From the NCBI GenBank assembly GCA_036346375.1, contig CM070502.1, positions 20,622,924 through 20,686,923 on the forward strand: a stretch of DNA of 64,000 bases, given 5' to 3'. How positions within the stretch are numbered: position 1 is the first letter of the stretch; each line of letters starts with the position of its first letter. This document shows positions 59,867-64,000 of this stretch, piece by piece. The position numbers were made by a program, and so were the translations under genes. Under the pieces are notes generated by a model. The model worked only from the letters and a program-made list of their open reading frames with translations, had not been told where the DNA came from and searched no databases. The DNA comes from Guadua angustifolia (taxonomy: Eukaryota > Streptophyta > Magnoliopsida > Poales > Poaceae).

Positions 59867-61354
59867 CTAGACCTGCCCGCCCGTCGAGTCCGCGACCTGC
59901 GTGCTCTGCGCCGACTTGAGGATGAATCCGCCGAGGCCGCGGTCCGGCCTGTCGTTCGGGTCCTCGTCGTGGTACGCGTACGCGAACCCGCCGTGCCGCG
60001 TCATGTCCATGCCCGCCATCTCGTCCTCGGCCGAGATGCGCAGCAGCCCCATCTTGTTCAGCGCCAGGAACAGCGGGGCCATGGTGCAGCTCACCCACGC
60101 CGCGATAACCAGGATCAGCACCACGTGCGCCGCGAGCAGCCGGCCACCACCGCCCATGAACAGACCGTACGGCCGCCCCGGCACACCGAAGATCTGCTCC
60201 ACGTACTCCTTGCGCGCGAACAGAGCCGTGAAGAGGACACCCCACGCGCCGCACCCGCCGTGCAGCTGCGCCGCCTCCAGCGGGTCGTCGAACTTGAGCT
60301 TCGCGGCTAGCGCGTTGAGCCCGATGAGCACCCACGCCGACACAAACCCGCAGATGATCGCCGCCCACGGGTCGACGACAGAACAGCCGGCGGTGATTGC
60401 GGCGAAGCCGCCGAGGAGGCCGTTGCAGACATCGACCACGTTCCAGTGCCCTGTCTGGAGCCTTTTCCCGAAGAGCGTCGTGAGCGCCGCTGTGCTGCCG
60501 GCGAGAGTGGTTGTCACGGCGGTGCGGCCCACGGCGGACCACTGCCCGTGGATGCTACCGGGCGGACCGTAGGATTTAAGGATAGTGAGGAACGACCCGG
60601 GGTTAAACCCGTACCACCCGAACCACAACAAGAAGGTGCCAAGCACGACGAGCGACGCACTGTGACCGCGCAGCGCCACCGAGCGGCCGGCGTGATCGAA
60701 CCGGCCAATGCGGGGGCCCTCGATGAGTGCTCCCCAGAGTCCTGCCACGCCGCCGACCATGTGAACGACCCCGGACCCGGCGAAGTCGATGACGCCGGAG
60801 TTGAAGAGCAATGGTCCCGACGTCCGGGAGGCAGAAGCCCAGCCGTCGGCGGACCAGATCCAGTGGGACACCACCGGGTACACGAAGCCGGTGAGGAAGG
60901 CGGAATAGATAAGGTACGCCACGAACTGCGTCCTCTCCGCGATGGAGCCCGACGTAATCCCCGCGGCGGCGATGGCGAAGGCCCACTGGAACAGGAAGAA
61001 GTCGTAGTCGAAGCCGGCCAGGGGAACCTGCCGGAGGCCAAAGAAGTGCTTCCCAATGAAGCCGTTGGACGGCGTCCCGAAGGCGAATGCGAAGCCGAAG
61101 AGGTAGTAGAAGAGCGCGCCGGCAGCGGCGTCGAGCACGTTGGTTAGCATGATGTTCATGGTATTCTTGGCGCGGACGGATCCCGCGCAGAGCATGGCGA
61201 AGCCGAGCTGCATGGCAAACACGAGGTACGCCGAGAAGAGCAGGTACGTCGCGTCCACCGCCGACGCGGTGTCCGCGAACTGGTTGCACAGGTAGTCCGT
61301 GGCGTTCGCCGCCGGGCCCAGCAGCGGCCCCAGGCTCGCCGCGCACGTCGACAT
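59867..61354 (-). CDS. AMT1;2: High-affinity ammonium transporter, AMT1 family
   Basis: 495-aa plasma-membrane protein that imports ammonium, typically in roots. Single exon, about 11 membrane segments. Family signatures: AMQLGFAMLCAGSVRAKN (~47-64), QWAFAIAAAG, SGSIAERTQF, GFNPGS (~249), and the 'DFAGSGVVHMVGG' and 'AAQLHGGCGAWG' blocks with the twin pore histidines H198 and H365. The C-tail has GMDMTRHGGFAYAYHDED. By analogy with Arabidopsis AMT1;1, its Thr (T452) is the phospho-switch that closes the trimer. I use the ATG at 61354 (MSTCAAS); the frame extends two codons upstream to GTG, which plants would not use. It resembles rice AMT1;2 more than AMT1;1 from memory ('LKSYGPPGSIHGQWSAVG'). 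Confidence 0.97.
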   Translation of the reverse strand: MSTCAASLGPLLGPAANATDYLCNQFADTASAVDATYLLFSAYLVFAMQLGFAMLCAGSVRAKNTMNIMLTNVLDAAAGALFYYLFGFAFAFGTPSNGFIGKHFFGLRQVPLAGFDYDFFLFQWAFAIAAAGITSGSIAERTQFVAYLIYSAFLTGFVYPVVSHWIWSADGWASASRTSGPLLFNSGVIDFAGSGVVHMVGGVAGLWGALIEGPRIGRFDHAGRSVALRGHSASLVVLGTFLLWFGWYGFNPGSFLTILKSYGPPGSIHGQWSAVGRTAVTTTLAGSTAALTTLFGKRLQTGHWNVVDVCNGLLGGFAAITAGCSVVDPWAAIICGFVSAWVLIGLNALAAKLKFDDPLEAAQLHGGCGAWGVLFTALFARKEYVEQIFGVPGRPYGLFMGGGGRLLAAHVVLILVIAAWVSCTMAPLFLALNKMGLLRISAEDEMAGMDMTRHGGFAYAYHDEDPNDRPDRGLGGFILKSAQSTQVADSTGGQV

Positions 61355-61452
61355 CTTCACGGCCTTGCTTCCCTTGCCTTCTCACTCAACTCGAGGAGGA
61401 ATGGCAATTGCAGAGGCGCGGCGCGAGGCGGAGGGGGAAACGCTGGCGTCGG

Positions 61453-61459
61453 ATTTATA
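61453..61459 (-). promoter_or_regulatory. TATA box of the AMT1 gene
   Basis: The minus strand reads CTATAAATCC about 100 bp upstream of the ATG, in a GC-rich context. The position fits a TATA promoter with a short leader of roughly 70 bp. Confidence 0.6.
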
Positions 61460-61679
61460 GGCGATCCGGGAGAGCTAGGATCGAGGAGGCGGGTGCCTGC
61501 CGGCCGGGTGCTGATTCGTTCAAAGTGAGCTGGGGCCCACCTGCTAGTGAATCTTCTGCAGACTCTGAAGTGTGGGACCCGTATGATTTGTTTGTTGATC
61601 TTCTGTTCGATTCGAGGCTGTTGTTGAGTCTGGTGTATTCTAAACTGATACTAAATGAAACCAATTGCGTTGTTTAGTT

Positions 61680-64000
61680 GTATTTCCATTTGAATCATAT
61701 GAAAATAATCAATTGCAAAATGATTCAATTTTTTTGGGATAAAATGATTCGATTTGTGGATGCTCACCAAAACGTCCCTGGAGTCCCAAACAGATAGCTC
61801 AGGTTTTTTTTATGTTGTGTTTCTTCATTTTGTTTAGGTGGTAAGTACTTTCACATATTAGATGTTTGTGCACCGATGACCTGGTCTATTATTTTTTTAA
61901 GATAAAATCGCGTAACTCACACACACACCACACTCACGTATCACGCTAAATAAGTTATGGAAGGCTTCATGATTTCCGGAGCACAGGAACACGCCGTCTC
62001 TCCTAGTGTGCACACGATTACACCCATTTTAAATTATTCCAAAGAGCCACAATGAAGTCCGATCCGGAGTGGAGTATCAGATAACTCTGGTGAGCTAGGC
62101 CCGGTCCTCACCTGATCTGCCATTGGAGCGTGTGGGACAGAAAGGTGCGGGGAGCACGAAAATTCCTGCAAGAAAATTTTAGCCATCATTTACTCTGTTC
62201 ATAGCTTATAAATTTTCCCCGAAATCTCAAGAAAATAAGTCATCAGAGCTATCAGGCATTTGCATCGAATTTGGCCACCACCGATCAACTTATCTTTCCC
62301 ATGTGTTCACGTCGATAGGCAGCTCAGAACCTCAGACCGTGATGCAACCATCGTGCCGGCCGGGACAGCGGCAAAAGCGTAAACAAACGGTCCCCAAATG
62401 GTGCAAGCAATGTGGAGACCCGCCGCAGTTGGAGAGCACATGCACATCGCCGTTAGTCCACGGCCTTCTCGGTTGAAACAACCGGACGCCGACGTCCTGG
62501 ATAAGACTAACCGGTGCACATAGCAAGTTAATTTCCACTTGTGATTTCTCTCTCCACTAGCCAAGTTCTCTTTTGCATGTTCGATGATTAATCCCCTTGT
62601 GGTGTGCTGCTTCCGTGGTCGGGAGAGCTACTCTTGAGTAATTTATGTTGTGTACTCCAGGCTCCAGAAGATCTTTGGTTGACTTTGGATTTAGGAAGTG
62701 TTTTCTCTATGTTTTAAGAAACCGTCATCTGACATCACCGAGCTGCTGCCGATTACAGTATTGTGTTTATAGTGCAATTGGCCTCTGCTCTCATTTGCTG
62801 AATATGATTAGGTTTATGTTTGAGCTGTTTGCCCTGACAGAACAGGGTGTCATGCCGTGTGAGCCGTGAGCAAAAATGTAGTGTATATTCTATATTAATT
62901 GTCATAAGCTTCTATTACCTTCCTGCACTCAAGTGGGCATACAGTTAGTTATATTGGGGTTTTAGTCCGACCGTTTCATCATCTAGGTACATGATCCGAG
63001 GAGGTCCGGACACACAACTTCAAAAGCACGTATTTTATCGCTTATTGTAATTCCTTTTCGATATCAGGAGTACCAAAATAAAAATAATTTGTTGAGCTTG
63101 GGTTCTGGATCCCGGACACACCAAAAGCTTTGCCTGTTTTAAATCACTGTTTAAGAGTGCCATTTTTTATAACAACCTTAGCTGTTTCTGGATCCTTCGC
63201 AATGTGGTGGCTCGACGTGTCACCACGAATACCGTTGAATCCACTAATCTCCACGCTTGCTTACGTTGCGGCGGCGGAGTCGACCTGCTCATGATTTTAA
63301 AACGCGGATTTGTTGTTTAGTTTGAATGCGCTAACCGCTCTTAGTTAAGAACAACACAAGCGTTGTGGCAGTTGAAACAATCGGGGACGATGACCGAAAT
63401 GCCTGAGGGTTCGTCTCTTGGCTGCGCTTCTGTTGAGGAAGCGTCACCACGGCGCGGCGGCGGCCACGAGTAGTGAGTGCTTCACGGAGATGGAGATGGC
63501 TGTGGCCTGCCGCAGTGCCGCCTGCCAGACGGACGGACGGATCGAGGCAGTCGAGCACCCGGGCCGGTCGGACGAGCGGGAACGTGCGTGCGGCGGGAGG
63601 TCGCGGGGGAGCTTTCCACGCGTCGTCATTGTGGACGTGGGGGGTGAGCCGAGCGCGAGCCACAGGAGGCGCCAGGCGCCGGTGCATGGAGAGCGCGCGC
63701 GGTGTACCGACAAGGGCGAGGGAAAAAAAATCATCGAGGCCAATACGACCTTATAATACAAATTTGTAATTGTAATTACAAGATTAAATATTTATATATT
63801 AAAGAAATTATGTGCTTAACTAGAGAATGCCGTGCGCGCGCAAAAGCTCGGTGGGCCGGCGGGTGCCACCGTGCCGAGACTCGTTTGCCAATTTTGGGCT
63901 GGGCCTACACAATACTCTCGTTAATGAGGTAGAACGTCCTTTGGAGTTTTGATTGGAGCCCAGTTTGTCCATCTGTATGATTACACCATTTGCTTAATTA
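61680..64000. other. AMT1 upstream intergenic region
   Basis: Mostly A+T-rich, with a GC-rich block at 63370-63720 in which several frames are open on both strands. Frames at 62307-62564 and 63331-63761 give no product I recognise. Nitrogen-responsive control elements of AMT1 would lie here, but I cannot point to one. Confidence 0.35.

Noticed and set aside
59901..60572. Plus-strand frames opposite the AMT1 gene
   Set aside because: They are shadows of the transporter's codons on the other strand; the minus frame encodes a complete AMT1.
61354..61360. Two-codon upstream extension of AMT1
   Set aside because: It starts at GTG. The ATG at 61354 gives the usual short N-terminus of grass AMT1 proteins.

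Overview
This is nuclear DNA from a grass, most likely Oryza or a close relative. The evidence is an AMT1-type ammonium transporter that matches my memory of rice AMT1;2 almost residue for residue, plant splice sites, Stowaway and Tourist MITEs, and dense LTR retrotransposons of rice-like types. From memory, an AMT1;2 - PPR - SET-domain gene order also occurs on rice chromosome 2. I see no bacterial operon, phage or CRISPR array.

I can support four host genes. (1) tRNA-Gly(GCC) at 13931-14001 (+). (2) A SUVR-type histone-lysine methyltransferase at 16579-21661 (-). I assembled it as eight coding exons in one continuous frame of 564 codons; one intron is GC-AG. A GC-rich candidate leader/promoter lies about 6.5 kb upstream, and related leader/intron units recur at 22.97, 27.90 and 28.10 kb. 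(3) An intronless PPR protein (PLS class with E/E+ tail) at 42405-43982 (+). (4) A single-exon AMT1 ammonium transporter at 59867-61354 (-).

Most of the rest is transposable elements. Positions 1-6000 hold a Tekay-type LTR end next to a decayed minus-strand Copia element. Positions 6451-9446 hold an internally deleted Copia with both LTRs and a 5-bp TSD; its left LTR carries a Mutator-like MITE. Positions 9513-11880 hold the 3' LTR and pol tail of a Tekay-type Gypsy element. Positions 12426-12857 repeat parts of the Copia end and its flank as a mosaic. A solo LTR sits at 24985-26174. A foldback MITE lies at 32427-32748, and a ~2.9-kb Copia-like LTR with non-coding internal sequence at 33010-38985. 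Nested Tourist MITEs lie at 40171-40663 and a hAT-like MITE at 44946-45334.

The largest element is an 11.6-kb Tat-like Gypsy element at 47625-59244, minus strand, with a perfect AGCAC target duplication. It split a nuclear copy of plastid 16S rRNA just downstream of the AMT1 gene. Its LTRs and the solo LTR carry regular ~52-bp arrays centred on the perfect G-box CCACGTGG. Its gag-pol frames are heavily broken although the two LTRs are still very similar.

Stretches without an entry are intergenic or intronic DNA in which I recognise nothing.
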